Assembly: GCF_900110065.1 (NCBI RefSeq)
Contig: NZ_FOCI01000001.1
Span: forward strand, 1-64,000
From: Loktanella fryxellensis
GTDB taxonomy: Bacteria > Pseudomonadota > Alphaproteobacteria > Rhodobacterales > Rhodobacteraceae
DNA length: 64,000 bases
Direction of reading: 5' to 3'
This document shows positions 1-8,810 of the stretch, piece by piece. How positions within the stretch are numbered: the first letter of the stretch is position 1; each line of letters opens with the position of its first letter. Below the pieces are notes generated by a model. It saw only the letters and a program-made list of their open reading frames with translations. It ran no database searches and was not told where the DNA came from. The translations under genes were made by a program, and so were the position numbers.

Positions 1-234
1 CTCACGCACCAACAGGACAGCAAAGTCGCGTATCGCAGGATCGATCCGGTTGTTGGATCTGCGACCGCGCGCCTTGTGCCGGATCGCACCTGGACCTTCG
101 CTCTGAAAATTCTTCAACAGCCTGTGGACCTGTCGTCGGCCCAGTCCCAGCACATTGGCAGCGGTCACGGCCGTCATGGTGCCGCGCGTCACCTGGCTCA
201 GGACTTCAATGCGGTTCAGTTCGCGTTCGCTCAT
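1..234 (-). CDS. ISNCY-like transposase, N-terminal 78 residues (partial)
   Basis: The reading frame starts at the ATG at 234 and stays open to the window edge. The translation begins MSERELNRIEVLSQV and continues through a helix-turn-helix DNA-binding segment (about residues 16-45, including GLGRRQVHRLLKNF), then GAIRHKARGR and NNRIDP. The HTH followed by RHKxRGR and NxxIDP is the usual start of ISNCY-family transposases; the DDE catalytic domain would lie outside the window. Whether the element is intact cannot be judged. Confidence 0.75.
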   Translation of the reverse strand, partial: MSERELNRIEVLSQVTRGTMTAVTAANVLGLGRRQVHRLLKNFQSEGPGAIRHKARGRRSNNRIDPAIRDFAVLLVRE

Positions 235-335
235 GATGATTAATCCCACGGCCACACTCCAATCCTGCTTGATCGACAGGGAAGTGTGACACTTCTACTT
301 TGCAGATATGGGACATTCTAACTTTGCGCTTACAA
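1..335 (-). mobile_element. End of an ISNCY-like insertion sequence (truncated by window edge)
   Basis: The first bases encode the start of a transposase on the minus strand. Between its start codon and about position 331 lie two imperfect tandem copies of a 20-base motif, at 286-305 and 309-328, both of the form g(a)cacttctaactttgc. Repeated motifs of this kind near the terminus are typical of ISNCY-type elements. The exact outer boundary cannot be fixed because the other end and any target duplication lie outside the window. The family call is from recollection of ISNCY transposase N-termini. Confidence 0.7.
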
Positions 336-351
336 TCCAATATCGCATAAT
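324..351 (+). promoter_or_regulatory. Candidate hybrid promoter at the IS end, reading into ktrAB
   Basis: A weak -35 (TTGCGC, 324-329) lies inside the repeated terminal motif of the insertion sequence. A good -10 (CATAAT, 346-351) lies just outside it, 16 bases away, about 120 bases upstream of ktrA. If used, the IS would supply half of the ktrAB promoter. The -35 matches consensus at only three of six positions, so this is tentative. Confidence 0.3.
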
Positions 352-468
352 CAGTATTATGTAACTATTTCTTACATGCGGGCATCCGCCGACGTGCTGG
401 GCCATGCCGCTGTTCGCCGCCTGCGATCTGCGCGATACTGTGCGCAATCTCATCACGGCAGTGGAATC

Positions 469-1131
469 ATGGTCAAACGCAAACGCACGTTCGGTGTCAT
501 CGGGCTGGGCATCTTCGGCAGCACGGTCGCCACCGAACTCGCCCGCTTCGGCAATCACGTGATCGGCGTCGACACTAATGAAACGGCGGTCGCCGCCATC
601 GCCGACCGGATCAGTCAGGCGATGATCGTGGATGCCCGCGACGATGCCGCCCTGCGCGAGGCCGGGATCACCGACTGCGACGTCGGTCTCGTGGCCATGG
701 GCGACGATCTGGAGGCGTCGATCCTTGCGGTGATGAACCTCAAGCTGATCGGCGTGCCCGTGGTCTGGGCCAAGGCGCGGACCAAGACGCATCACCGCAT
801 CCTGTCGAAACTGGGCGTGGACCGGGTGATTCACCCGGAACTCGAGGTCGGCCAGCACGTCGCACAGGTGCTGAACAACCCGCTGGTGCGCGATTACGTC
901 AGCCTCGGCAACGGGTTCCACGTGGTGAACTTCCGCGTGCCGCAAAGCCTTCAGGGTCGCAAATTGACGGATCTGCGGCACATGCGCGATTATGACCTGC
1001 GGTGTGTCGGCGTGATGCGCGGCACAGAATTCGTGGGGCAAGACGGCAGCGATTGCACGTTGCAGGGTGACGATCTGCTGCTGCTGCTGGGTCAGCGCAA
1101 GGACCTGTGCGATTTCGGCGACAGCCTCTAG
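469..1131 (+). CDS. ktrA: Potassium uptake regulatory subunit KtrA (TrkA-N/RCK protein)
   Basis: A 220-residue cytoplasmic protein with an N-terminal Rossmann fold (VIGLGIFGSTVA, about residues 9-20, the nucleotide-binding glycine loop; acidic residue in GVDTNE ending strand 2) followed by a C-terminal RCK_C domain from about residue 140. The length matches KtrA (about 220) rather than the double-domain TrkA (about 450). It gates the partner KtrB channel in response to bound nucleotide. The ATG at 469 was chosen because the fold begins directly after it; an in-frame ATG at 376 would add 31 residues without homology. The next gene starts 3 bases after the stop, so the two form an operon. Confidence 0.9.
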   Translation: MVKRKRTFGVIGLGIFGSTVATELARFGNHVIGVDTNETAVAAIADRISQAMIVDARDDAALREAGITDCDVGLVAMGDDLEASILAVMNLKLIGVPVVWAKARTKTHHRILSKLGVDRVIHPELEVGQHVAQVLNNPLVRDYVSLGNGFHVVNFRVPQSLQGRKLTDLRHMRDYDLRCVGVMRGTEFVGQDGSDCTLQGDDLLLLLGQRKDLCDFGDSL

Positions 1132-1134
1132 GTC

Positions 1135-2484
1135 ATGGCGATGCAACGCACACGCGGGCGGCTGGGGCTGCGGCATTTCAACATGTCGCCGCCTGCGGCG
1201 CTGGCGATGATGTATCTGGTGGCGATCGTCGTGGGCGCCGTGCTGCTGTGGCTGCCGATCTCGGTGACGGAACCGATCAGACCGATCCACGCACTGTTCC
1301 TGTCGACCTCCGCCGTAACTGTGACGGGACTGTCGATGCTGGATGTGGGCGCTGTGTTCACCACCTTCGGCGAAGCCGTGCTGATGGTTCTGATGCAGTT
1401 GGGCGGTCTGGGCCTGATGACCTTCGCGGTCCTCGTGCTGTCGGCGCTGGGGATCAACGTGGGCATGCCGTCCCGCCTGATCCTGCGCGAAAGCCTGAAC
1501 CAGACGGCGATGAACAACCTGACCGTGCTGGTGCGGATCATCGTGGTCATCGCCCTGTGTTGCGAGGCGGTGGGCGTGCTCGTGCTGTCGGTCGTGTTCG
1601 TGCCGGACATGGGGTTCTGGCCCGGGGTTTGGACCGCGCTGTTCCATTCCGTGTCTGCGTTCAACAATGCGGGGCTGTCCACCCTGCCCGCCAGTCTGAC
1701 CGCCTATGTCGGCGATCCGCTGATGAACGTCATGGTGACGGCGCTGTTCATCACCGGTGGCCTCGGGTTCGTCGTCGTCGGCGACATCGCGCAGAAGCGC
1801 AGGTTCGCGTCGCTGACGCTGCATACAAAGCTGATGCTGGTCGGCACCGCAGGTCTGATCGTGTTCGGATCAGTGGCCTTCGGCGCGCTGGAATGGACCA
1901 ACCCGGGCACGCTGGGCGGTCTGCCGGACACCGCGTCGCGGCTGTGGGCCACATGGTTTCAGGCGACGACGCCGCGCACCGCCGGGTTCAACACGATCGA
2001 CACCAGCGCCATGCACGACAGCACCACGCTGCTGACCATGGTGCTGATGGTGATCGGTGGCGGCAGCACGTCGACGGCGGGCGGCATCAAGGTGACGACC
2101 ATGATCGTCCTGCTGTTGGCGACCGTGGCCTATTTCCGTCGCAGCCGGTCGCTGTCGGTCTTCGGCCGCAGCCTGAAGGTCGAGGAGGTGCTGAAGGTCA
2201 TGGCCCTCGTGACGATCAGCATGTTTCTGATGACCGTGGGATTGTTCCTTGTCGCGCTGAACCACGACGGCGATTTCCTCGACCTGATGTTCGAGGTGAC
2301 GTCCGCATTTGCCACCGTCGGCCTGTCGCGCGGGGCCACGGCAGAGCTCAACGACTTCGGCATGTACGTCATCATGGTCGTGATGTTCTTCGGCCGGATC
2401 GGGCCACTGACCATCGGGTTCTTCCTTGCCACGCGCAGCAGGCCCAAGGTGAGCTATCCGTCAGGTCAGATCTATCTGGGCTGA
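1135..2484 (+). CDS. ktrB: Potassium transporter KtrB (TrkH/KtrB superfamily)
   Basis: A 449-residue polytopic inner-membrane protein with four channel-like repeats, each with a pore loop containing the filter glycine: TSAVTVTGLS (about 62), NNAGLST (about 180), PRTAGFN (about 280) and FATVGLS (about 393). It forms the ion path of the Na+-dependent Ktr potassium uptake system with KtrA, encoded immediately upstream. The length is usual for KtrB. No regulatory site is seen between the two genes, so the pair is presumably one transcript. Confidence 0.92.
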   Translation: MAMQRTRGRLGLRHFNMSPPAALAMMYLVAIVVGAVLLWLPISVTEPIRPIHALFLSTSAVTVTGLSMLDVGAVFTTFGEAVLMVLMQLGGLGLMTFAVLVLSALGINVGMPSRLILRESLNQTAMNNLTVLVRIIVVIALCCEAVGVLVLSVVFVPDMGFWPGVWTALFHSVSAFNNAGLSTLPASLTAYVGDPLMNVMVTALFITGGLGFVVVGDIAQKRRFASLTLHTKLMLVGTAGLIVFGSVAFGALEWTNPGTLGGLPDTASRLWATWFQATTPRTAGFNTIDTSAMHDSTTLLTMVLMVIGGGSTSTAGGIKVTTMIVLLLATVAYFRRSRSLSVFGRSLKVEEVLKVMALVTISMFLMTVGLFLVALNHDGDFLDLMFEVTSAFATVGLSRGATAELNDFGMYVIMVVMFFGRIGPLTIGFFLATRSRPKVSYPSGQIYLG

Positions 2485-2526
2485 CGCGGGCCCTGCCCCA
2501 TCGCCACATGACCGCACGCGCCCATG

Positions 2527-2555
2527 AAAAAACGCGCCGGATCGCTCCGGCGCGT
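2527..2555 (-). terminator. Rho-independent terminator of rpsB-tsf
   Basis: A perfect 10-bp stem (2532-2541 with 2546-2555) closes a tetraloop that reads GCGA on the minus strand. It is followed on that strand by six T (2532-2527). It lies 25 bases after the tsf stop codon and also separates tsf from the convergent ktrB. Confidence 0.9.
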
Positions 2556-2580
2556 CGTATTGAGCAGAGAGTGACGCGGC

Positions 2581-3453
2581 TCAGCCGTGCAGCTTGGCCA
2601 CTTCCGCGGCGAAGTCTTCCTTCTCGACGGTGATGCCTTCGCCGACTTCCAGACGGGTGAAACCGGTGATAACGACACCAGCGGCTTCGGCGGCCTGCGC
2701 CACGGTCAGGTCGGGGTTCACGACGAACGCCTGACCCAGCAGGGTCGATTCGGCCATGTACTTGGCCATGCGGCCCACGATCATCTTCTCGATCACGGCC
2801 TCGGGCTTGCCGCTTTCGCGGGCGATGTCCATCTGGACCTGCTTTTCCTTTTCGACCAGCGCCGGGTCCAGATCCGCTTCGCCCAGGGCTGCGGGGCTGG
2901 CGGCGGCGATGTGCATGGCGACCTGACGGGCGAACGTCTCGTCGCTGCCGTCGAAGGCCACAAGAACGCCGATGCTGCCCATGCCCGGTGCGACCGAGTT
3001 GTGGACGTAGGACACGACGTTGCTGCCGTGCAGGCTGGCCATGCGGCGCACGGACATGTTCTCGCCGATGATGGCGATGGCGTCGGTCACGGTCTGCTCG
3101 ATGGTCTTGCCGTCGACGGACGTGGCCTTCAGATCTTCGACCGTCTCGACGGCGATCGCGGCGGTGGCGATCTTGCCGACCATCTTTTGGAAATCGGCGT
3201 TCTTGCCGACGAAGTCGGTTTCCGAGTTCACTTCGACGGCGATGCCCTTGCTGCCTTCGGTCGCCACGGCGACCAGACCTTCGGCGGCGGTGCGGCCGGA
3301 CTTCTTGGCGGCCTTTGCCAGACCTTTGGTGCGCAGCCAGTCGACGGCGGCTTCCATGTTGCCATCGGTTTCGGTCAGTGCCTTCTTCGCGTCCATCATG
3401 CCTGCGCCGGTGCTGTCGCGCAGTTCCTTGACCATCTGGGCGGTGATTGCCAT
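2581..3453 (-). CDS. tsf: Translation elongation factor Ts
   Basis: A 290-residue EF-Ts, the nucleotide exchange factor that reloads EF-Tu with GTP. The N-terminal UBA-like segment reads [20 protein letters not shown] and is followed by [12 protein letters not shown]. The core contains TDFVGKN and the coiled-coil and dimerisation regions typical of the family. The start at 3453 gives the canonical MAIT N-terminus; an upstream in-frame ATG at 3480 would add nine unrelated residues. It follows rpsB by 90 bases, the classic rpsB-tsf arrangement. Confidence 0.97.
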   Translation of the reverse strand: MAITAQMVKELRDSTGAGMMDAKKALTETDGNMEAAVDWLRTKGLAKAAKKSGRTAAEGLVAVATEGSKGIAVEVNSETDFVGKNADFQKMVGKIATAAIAVETVEDLKATSVDGKTIEQTVTDAIAIIGENMSVRRMASLHGSNVVSYVHNSVAPGMGSIGVLVAFDGSDETFARQVAMHIAAASPAALGEADLDPALVEKEKQVQMDIARESGKPEAVIEKMIVGRMAKYMAESTLLGQAFVVNPDLTVAQAAEAAGVVITGFTRLEVGEGITVEKEDFAAEVAKLHG

Positions 3454-3482
3454 GTCTCGTCTCCTTGAGGGGGAATTCATCG

Positions 3483-3513
3483 AAAACGGGCAGCGGCCCT
3501 ACGGCCCCTGCCC
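3483..3513 (-). terminator. Attenuator-like hairpin between rpsB and tsf
   Basis: On the minus strand an imperfect GC-rich stem (3488-3513, arms GGGCAG and CTGCCC with inner GGCC pairing) is followed by GTTTTC. The short T run suggests partial termination or an RNA-end stabiliser between rpsB and tsf, which may set different levels of S2 and EF-Ts. This is inference from the fold only. Confidence 0.45.
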
Positions 3514-3542
3514 TGTTCTTTCATGCAGGCCTCGCGTGACGC

Positions 3543-4328
3543 TTATGCGTCGGCAGCGGCTTTCTGCTGGGCTTCCAGATCGGCGGCCTCTTCGGCCATC
3601 AGCTCTTCCATGGCGCCCATGTCGACGCCTGCGGCGCCCAGCTGCGCACTCATGCCGTCCAGCGCCGCACGGGCGGCCAGATCGCAATAGAGCGCGATGG
3701 CGCGTGCCGCGTCGTCGTTGCCGGGGATGACGTAGTCAACGCCCTTGGGGCTGCAGTTGGTGTCGACCACGGCCACGACCGGGATGCCCAGCTTCTGCGC
3801 CTCGAGGATGGCGAGGTCTTCCTTGTTCACGTCGATGACGAAGATCAGGTCGGGCACGCCACCCATCTCGCGGATACCGCCGAGCGATGCGGTCAGCTTG
3901 CCCTGCTCGCGCTCCATGCCAAGACGCTCTTTCTTGGTCAGGCCGGCAAAGCCGTTCTCGGCGGCTTCGTCGATCTGCTTCAGACGGTTGATCGACTGGG
4001 ACACGGTCTGCCAGTTGGTCAGCGTACCGCCCAGCCAGCGGTGGTTCATGTAGAACTGCGCGGATTTCTCGGCAGCGTCCTTGATCGGGGCCTGCGCCTG
4101 ACGCTTGGTGCCGACGAACAGGATGCGGCCGCCCTTGGCGACGGTGTCGCGGATGATCTGCAGCGCCTGATCCAGCATCGGAACGGTCTGCGTCAGGTCC
4201 ATGATGTGGATGCCGTTGCGCGCGCCGTAGATGTATTCACCCATCTTGGGGTTCCAGCGGGCGGTCTGGTGGCCGAAGTGAACGCCAGCTTCCAGCAGCT
4301 GACGCATGGAGAACTCGGGAAGAGCCAT
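3543..4328 (-). CDS. rpsB: 30S ribosomal protein S2
   Basis: A 261-residue S2. It begins [20 protein letters not shown] and contains the conserved [32 protein letters not shown] and VDTNCSP blocks. It assembles into the small-subunit platform and recruits S1. The C-terminal tail after about residue 230 is alanine/glutamate-rich, as in other alphaproteobacteria. It is the first gene of the rpsB-tsf operon and is divergent from psuK, so the 205 bases between 4329 and 4533 must hold both promoters. Confidence 0.97.
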   Translation of the reverse strand: MALPEFSMRQLLEAGVHFGHQTARWNPKMGEYIYGARNGIHIMDLTQTVPMLDQALQIIRDTVAKGGRILFVGTKRQAQAPIKDAAEKSAQFYMNHRWLGGTLTNWQTVSQSINRLKQIDEAAENGFAGLTKKERLGMEREQGKLTASLGGIREMGGVPDLIFVIDVNKEDLAILEAQKLGIPVVAVVDTNCSPKGVDYVIPGNDDAARAIALYCDLAARAALDGMSAQLGAAGVDMGAMEELMAEEAADLEAQQKAAADA

Positions 4329-4533
4329 GGTCTTATCCTTTTCCGGTTTAGCCTCGGCGGGGGTATCAGACCATGCTGGTCCAACCGGTGGATGCTGCGG
4401 GGATGTCTGTCCGCCTCACCCGCCCCCGCCTGCGGGATTGTCGTGGCAGCCCGTTACACGCAGGATCGCCCCATTGCAAGAGGCGCGCGGGATGCCCTTG
4501 CGCAGCCGGGTGCGGCGCGTCAGAAGCGGTGCC

Positions 4534-5427
4534 ATGAACACGCAGACCGACATCCTGTGCATCGGCTCCGTCCTGTGGGACGTGATCGGCCGCACCGCCA
4601 GCCATATGCGCGCTGGCGCCGACGTGCCAGGCCGCATCACCCGTCTGCCGGGTGGGGTGGCCATGAACATCGCCATGACGCTCAAACGCTTCGGTCTGCA
4701 CCCGGACCTGTTGACCGTCATCGGCCGCGACGCAGAAGGCGACGCGTTGCTGGCCGAGGCGCAGGCGATGGGGCTGGGGTGCGAGCATATATACCGCTCA
4801 GACGATCTGCCCACCGACGTCTACATGGCGATCGAGGCCGCGAACGGCCTGATTGCCGCCATTGCCGACGCCCATTCGCTGGAGGCGGCTGGCGACAAGA
4901 TCCTGCGCCCCATGGCCGATGGACGTCTGGGGTCGGCGGACGCGCCGTGGCGCGGGTCCGTGGCGCTGGACGGCAACCTGACAGAGGACCTGCTGCGCAT
5001 CATCGCCACCTCGCCGCTGTTCGCGCAGGCCGACCTGCGCGTGGCGCCTGCGTCACCCGGCAAGGCGGAACGGCTGCTGGCGCTTCTGGGGCATCCCAGT
5101 GCGACCCTCTACGTCAATCTGGAGGAGGCGGGTCTGCTCTGCCAGACCGCCTTTGCCGACAGCGCCACCGCCGCCGCCGCCCTGCTGGCGCGCGGCGCGC
5201 ACCGCGTCCTCGTCACCGACGGCGGGCGTGCCGCGTCCGAGGGCACTGCGGGCGATGTCATCACCGCCCACCCGCCAGCCGTGCTGGTCACGCGGGTCAC
5301 AGGCGCGGGCGACACCTTCATGGCGGCGCATATCGCGTCGGAACGGCAGGGGCTGGACCGTGCCACCGCCCTCGCCCGCGCCCTCGACGCCGCCGCACGT
5401 TATGTTTCAGGAGAGACGCCGCTATGA
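4534..5427 (+). CDS. psuK: PfkB-family sugar kinase, probable pseudouridine kinase
   Basis: A 297-residue ribokinase-like enzyme. The N-terminal PfkB motif (GGVAMNIAMTLKRFG, about residues 44-58) and the C-terminal signature TGAGDTFMAAH (about 255-265, aspartate as catalytic base) are intact. Its four-base ATGA overlap with a pseudouridine-5'-phosphate glycosidase identifies the likely substrate: it would phosphorylate pseudouridine from RNA turnover before PsuG cleaves it. The ATG at 4534 was chosen over an in-frame start at 4306 because the extra 76 residues are low-complexity and would run into the rpsB start region. Confidence 0.85.
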   Translation: MNTQTDILCIGSVLWDVIGRTASHMRAGADVPGRITRLPGGVAMNIAMTLKRFGLHPDLLTVIGRDAEGDALLAEAQAMGLGCEHIYRSDDLPTDVYMAIEAANGLIAAIADAHSLEAAGDKILRPMADGRLGSADAPWRGSVALDGNLTEDLLRIIATSPLFAQADLRVAPASPGKAERLLALLGHPSATLYVNLEEAGLLCQTAFADSATAAAALLARGAHRVLVTDGGRAASEGTAGDVITAHPPAVLVTRVTGAGDTFMAAHIASERQGLDRATALARALDAAARYVSGETPL

Positions 5428-6338
5428 TTCCCATGAGCTACAGTGCCGAAGTGCAGACCGCCCTCGATGCAGGCACCGCCATCGTGGCGCTGGAAAGCAC
5501 GATCATCACCCACGGGATGCCCTATCCGCAGAACGTAGACACGGCGCGGCTGGTCGAACAGGACGTCCGCGATGCGGGCGCCACGCCAGCCACCATCGCC
5601 GTGATCGACGGCACCCTGCACATCGGTCTGGAAGAAGACGAGTTGTCCGCCCTCGGTCAGGCGACCCATGTGGCCAAGCTCAGCCGCGCCGACATCGCCG
5701 CCTGCATCGCCATCGGCGGCACCGGGGCCACCACCGTCGCGGCCACGATGATCGCGGCGCATCTGGCCGGCATCCGCGTCTTTGCCACGGGGGGCATCGG
5801 CGGCGTGCACCGTGGGGCAGAACTCAGCTTTGACATCAGCGCCGACCTGCACGAACTGGCCCAGACCCCCGTGACCGTCGTCGCGGCGGGCGCCAAGGCC
5901 ATCCTCGATCTGCACAAGACTTACGAAGTGCTTGAAACCCTTGGCGTTCCCGTCATTGCCGTCGGTCAGGACAGCCTGCCCGCCTTCTGGTCGCGCACGT
6001 CCGACATGGCCGCACCGCTGCGCATGGACACCGCCCGCGACATCGCCACGGCGCAGATCGTGCGCCACGTCATGGGCCTGCCCGGCGGGCAACTGGTCTG
6101 CAACCCGATCCCCGAAGCCGATGAAATCCCCGCCGAAGACCTTGCCCCCGTGATCGCACAGGCGCTGGCGGACGCCGAGGCGCAGGGGATCGCTGCCAAG
6201 GCGGTGACGCCCTTCCTGCTCGACCGCATCTATGAGTTGACCGAGGGGCGGTCCCTGACCGCCAACATCGCACTGGTGCGCAACAACGCCCGTCTGGCCG
6301 CCGCCATCGCCCGCGAGATGATCCAGACGGCGGACTGA
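5424..6338 (+). CDS. psuG: Pseudouridine-5'-phosphate glycosidase
   Basis: A 304-residue enzyme that splits pseudouridine 5'-phosphate into uracil and ribose 5-phosphate. Recognisable family blocks are VALESTIITHGMPYP (catalytic glutamate), HVAKLSR and VVAAGAKAILDL (the two functional lysines), the TGGIGGVHRGAE loop and SLTANIALVRNNA near the end. The length is typical. It is translationally coupled to psuK through ATGA. Together they form a compact salvage unit that needs no further genes once pseudouridine is inside the cell. Confidence 0.93.
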   Translation: MIPMSYSAEVQTALDAGTAIVALESTIITHGMPYPQNVDTARLVEQDVRDAGATPATIAVIDGTLHIGLEEDELSALGQATHVAKLSRADIAACIAIGGTGATTVAATMIAAHLAGIRVFATGGIGGVHRGAELSFDISADLHELAQTPVTVVAAGAKAILDLHKTYEVLETLGVPVIAVGQDSLPAFWSRTSDMAAPLRMDTARDIATAQIVRHVMGLPGGQLVCNPIPEADEIPAEDLAPVIAQALADAEAQGIAAKAVTPFLLDRIYELTEGRSLTANIALVRNNARLAAAIAREMIQTAD

Positions 6339-6358
6339 CAGGCCGCGTCGCTTGTGAA

Positions 6359-6389
6359 GGCCCGCCCCAGCGCCTAGACAGGGCGGGCC
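6359..6389 (+). terminator. Terminator-like hairpin after psuG
   Basis: A perfect 9-bp GC stem (6359-6367 with 6381-6389) encloses a 13-base loop 20 bases after the psuG stop. No T run follows, so it may stabilise the 3' end or depend on Rho rather than act as an intrinsic terminator. Confidence 0.4.
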
Positions 6390-6406
6390 AAGCGACGGAC
6401 GAAGTG

Positions 6407-7135
6407 ATGACCCTGCCACCCGAACCGGACAATCAAGGCCGCCACCGCCGCCCCGGCCTGATGGCGCGCGCGCGCAGCAACTTCCTTGCGGGCCTCATCA
6501 TCATTGCACCCATCGGCCTGACGTTCTGGCTGATCTATACGGTCGTGGGCTGGGTCGACAGCTGGGTATGGCCCTTCGTCCCCGGCCGTTACCGCCCCGC
6601 GGCCCTGACCGACCGCTGGTTCGGCGACGGCACCGCCGAGATGATCCCCATCGACGTGCAGGGCGTCGGCGTCGTGATCTTTTTGCTGTTCACCGTCCTC
6701 GTCGGTTGGCTGGGCAAGGGGTTCATCGGCCGCGCCGTGATCCGCAGCGGCGAGCGGCTGGTCAATCGTACGCCCGTGGTGCGCAGCGTCTATGGCGGGG
6801 TCAAGCAGATCGCCGAGACGGTGTTCAGCCAGCGCGACACCACGTTCGAACAGGCCTGTCTGGTCGAGTTTCCACGTAAAGGCATATGGCGCATCGCCTT
6901 CATCTCGACCTCCGCACGGGGCGAGATCGCCGAACGGCTGCCACAGGATGCCGACCTTGCCACCGTGTTCATGCCCAACACGCCCAATCCCACCGCAGGG
7001 TTCCTGATGTTCCTGCCGCGCGCCGACCTCATCATCCTCGACATGAGCGTGGAGGATGCGGCGAAGCTCGTGATCTCGGCGGGCCTCGTCTATCCCAATC
7101 CCAAGGACCCGACGGGGCCAGCGGCCCCCGAATGA
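6407..7135 (+). CDS. DUF502 inner-membrane protein
   Basis: A 242-residue protein with two transmembrane segments near the N-terminus: residues about 27-46 (NFLAGLIIIAPIGLTFWLIY) and about 85-105. After them come GRAVIRSGERLVNRTPVVRSVY and the TVFMPNTPNPTAGFLMFLP block that define DUF502. The cytoplasmic role of this widespread family is unknown. A GTG directly before the ATG (6404) is an equally possible start. The stop codon overlaps the next gene's ATG (ATGA), so the downstream exporter is probably translated from the same message. Confidence 0.85.
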   Translation: MTLPPEPDNQGRHRRPGLMARARSNFLAGLIIIAPIGLTFWLIYTVVGWVDSWVWPFVPGRYRPAALTDRWFGDGTAEMIPIDVQGVGVVIFLLFTVLVGWLGKGFIGRAVIRSGERLVNRTPVVRSVYGGVKQIAETVFSQRDTTFEQACLVEFPRKGIWRIAFISTSARGEIAERLPQDADLATVFMPNTPNPTAGFLMFLPRADLIILDMSVEDAAKLVISAGLVYPNPKDPTGPAAPE

Positions 7136-7737
7136 TCGCCGCCGCCGCGACCGGGTTCGCCACCGGGTTCTCGCTGATCCTTGCCATCGGGGCGCAGAAC
7201 GCCTTCGTGCTGCGGCAGGGGCTGGCAAGGGCGCATGTATTTTGGCTGTGCCTGTTCTGTGCGGCGTCCGATGCCGTGCTGATCGTGGCGGGCGTGCTGG
7301 GGTTCGGCACGCTGGTGGCGCTGTTCCCGGCCCTGCCCCGCGTCATGGCGCTGGCGGGGGCGGCGTTCCTGATCGTCTATGGCGTGCTGCGGATGATCGC
7401 CGCCTGGCGCGGCGACTACGCGTTGCAGCTTGCCGGGCAGACCCGCGCGCTGGGACCGACCATCGCCACCGCAGCCGCCTTCACCTGGCTGAACCCGCAT
7501 GTCTATCTGGACACGCTGGGGCTGATCGGGGCGATCTCGACAAACTATGGGGACGCGAGCCTCAAGACGGCGTTCGCGACCGGCGCCGTCACGTCGTCGT
7601 TCACCTTCTTCTTCGCGCTCGGCTACGGCGCGCGCCTGCTGGCCCCGGTGATGCAGTCACCCCGCGCGTGGCGCATCCTCGACGTCGTCATCGCGCTGGT
7701 GATGTGGGCGCTGGTGGTGAAATTGGTCGGTTCGTGA
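7132..7737 (+). CDS. LysE/ArgO-family amino acid exporter
   Basis: A 201-residue inner-membrane protein with about six hydrophobic segments. The family signatures AIGAQNAFVLRQG (about residues 18-30) and AFTWLNPHVYLDTLG (about 118-132) are clear. Members export lysine, arginine or related amino acids, and ArgO is the closest well-known relative in layout. The substrate cannot be settled from sequence. No LysG/ArgP-type regulator is adjacent. It overlaps the DUF502 gene by four bases and ends 9 bases before the convergent patatin gene. Confidence 0.88.
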   Translation: MIAAAATGFATGFSLILAIGAQNAFVLRQGLARAHVFWLCLFCAASDAVLIVAGVLGFGTLVALFPALPRVMALAGAAFLIVYGVLRMIAAWRGDYALQLAGQTRALGPTIATAAAFTWLNPHVYLDTLGLIGAISTNYGDASLKTAFATGAVTSSFTFFFALGYGARLLAPVMQSPRAWRILDVVIALVMWALVVKLVGS

Positions 7738-7746
7738 ACCGACTGG

Positions 7747-8778
7747 TCAGCTGAACAGCGCGTTCACGTCCACCGTGTCGCGCTTGCCGATGTCGTGCTT
7801 GTGCGCGCGCAGGAAGGCGTCAGCCGCCTCGCGTCCCGCAGCCTTCAGCCGCGCGAGGATGATCGGCACGGGGATCGTCTTGGTCGCCACGTTCAGATCG
7901 TTCATCAGGGCGTCATCTTCGACGAAATGCACCAGCACCCGCTTCATCGTGCCTGCCGGGATCCGGTTTTCCGCCAGCAGGCGGCGGACGAAATCGATCG
8001 ACCGCAATTCGCGCAGCAAGGACGTGTTGAAGCCGATCTCGTTGATGCGGTTGGCGATGGCCTCTGGCGTGTCGGGCACCGCGTCGCGCACGATGGGATT
8101 GATGCCGACGATCACGATGTCGTCCGGCAAGTCCTTGGCATAAAGCGGGAACAGCGCGGGGTTGCCGGTATAGCCGCCGTCCCAGAACGCCTCCACCCGA
8201 CCCGTGGTGGGATCGTGGATCTCGACCGCGCGGAACAGTGTCGGCAGACAGCTCGACGCCATCAGCGCGTCCGTCGTGATCTCCGCCCCGGAAAAGACGC
8301 GGATCTTGCCGGTGCGCACGTTGGTGGCGCCGACGAACAGCGCGGGGCCCGCGTCGCTGCAGATGTCCTCGAACCGCATGTTGGCCAGGATCTTGTCCAG
8401 CGGATTGCGCATCAGCGCACCGAACACATAGGGCGAGGTCATGCGCGACATGGCGTCGAATGCACGGTAGCCGGGCGACACTTCCAGTATCGCGGCCATG
8501 CCGGCGATGGACGGGGCGAGCGCCGCCAGCCAGTCCTGCACCCAGGGCGCGTTGACCGCGCCGACCTGTTCCCAGAACCAGTCCAGCGTCTCGCGCGCGC
8601 CGGCGCGGCCACCGGCGACCAGACCCGCCTTGTAGGCGGCGGCGTTCATCGCCCCCGCGCTGGTGCCGCTGATCGCCGCGATCTCGATGTCCTCTTCGTC
8701 CAGCAACCGGTCGAGGACGCCCCACGTGAATGCCCCATGCGCGCCGCCGCCCTGCAGGCCAAGATTGATCCGGATCAT
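7747..8778 (-). CDS. Patatin-like phospholipase/acyl hydrolase
   Basis: A 343-residue cytoplasmic patatin-fold hydrolase. The oxyanion loop GLQGGGAHGAFTWG (about residues 8-21), nucleophile elbow GTSAG (about 39-43, catalytic serine) and second catalytic motif DGGYTGNP (aspartate, about 200) are intact, so it should be active. In this order similar proteins often accompany polyhydroxybutyrate metabolism genes, and the promoter here carries a TGC-rich palindrome that fits that idea. The natural substrate is unknown. A good ribosome site (AGGAGCG) precedes the ATG. Confidence 0.88.
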   Translation of the reverse strand: MIRINLGLQGGGAHGAFTWGVLDRLLDEEDIEIAAISGTSAGAMNAAAYKAGLVAGGRAGARETLDWFWEQVGAVNAPWVQDWLAALAPSIAGMAAILEVSPGYRAFDAMSRMTSPYVFGALMRNPLDKILANMRFEDICSDAGPALFVGATNVRTGKIRVFSGAEITTDALMASSCLPTLFRAVEIHDPTTGRVEAFWDGGYTGNPALFPLYAKDLPDDIVIVGINPIVRDAVPDTPEAIANRINEIGFNTSLLRELRSIDFVRRLLAENRIPAGTMKRVLVHFVEDDALMNDLNVATKTIPVPIILARLKAAGREAADAFLRAHKHDIGKRDTVDVNALFS

Positions 8779-8810
8779 AGGCGACGCTCCTGTTATGCGG
8801 GACAGCGATC

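Noticed and set aside
4306-4533. A 76-codon N-terminal extension of the sugar kinase
   Set aside because: It would overlap the rpsB start, has no conserved residues, and the kinase motif begins right after the ATG at 4534.
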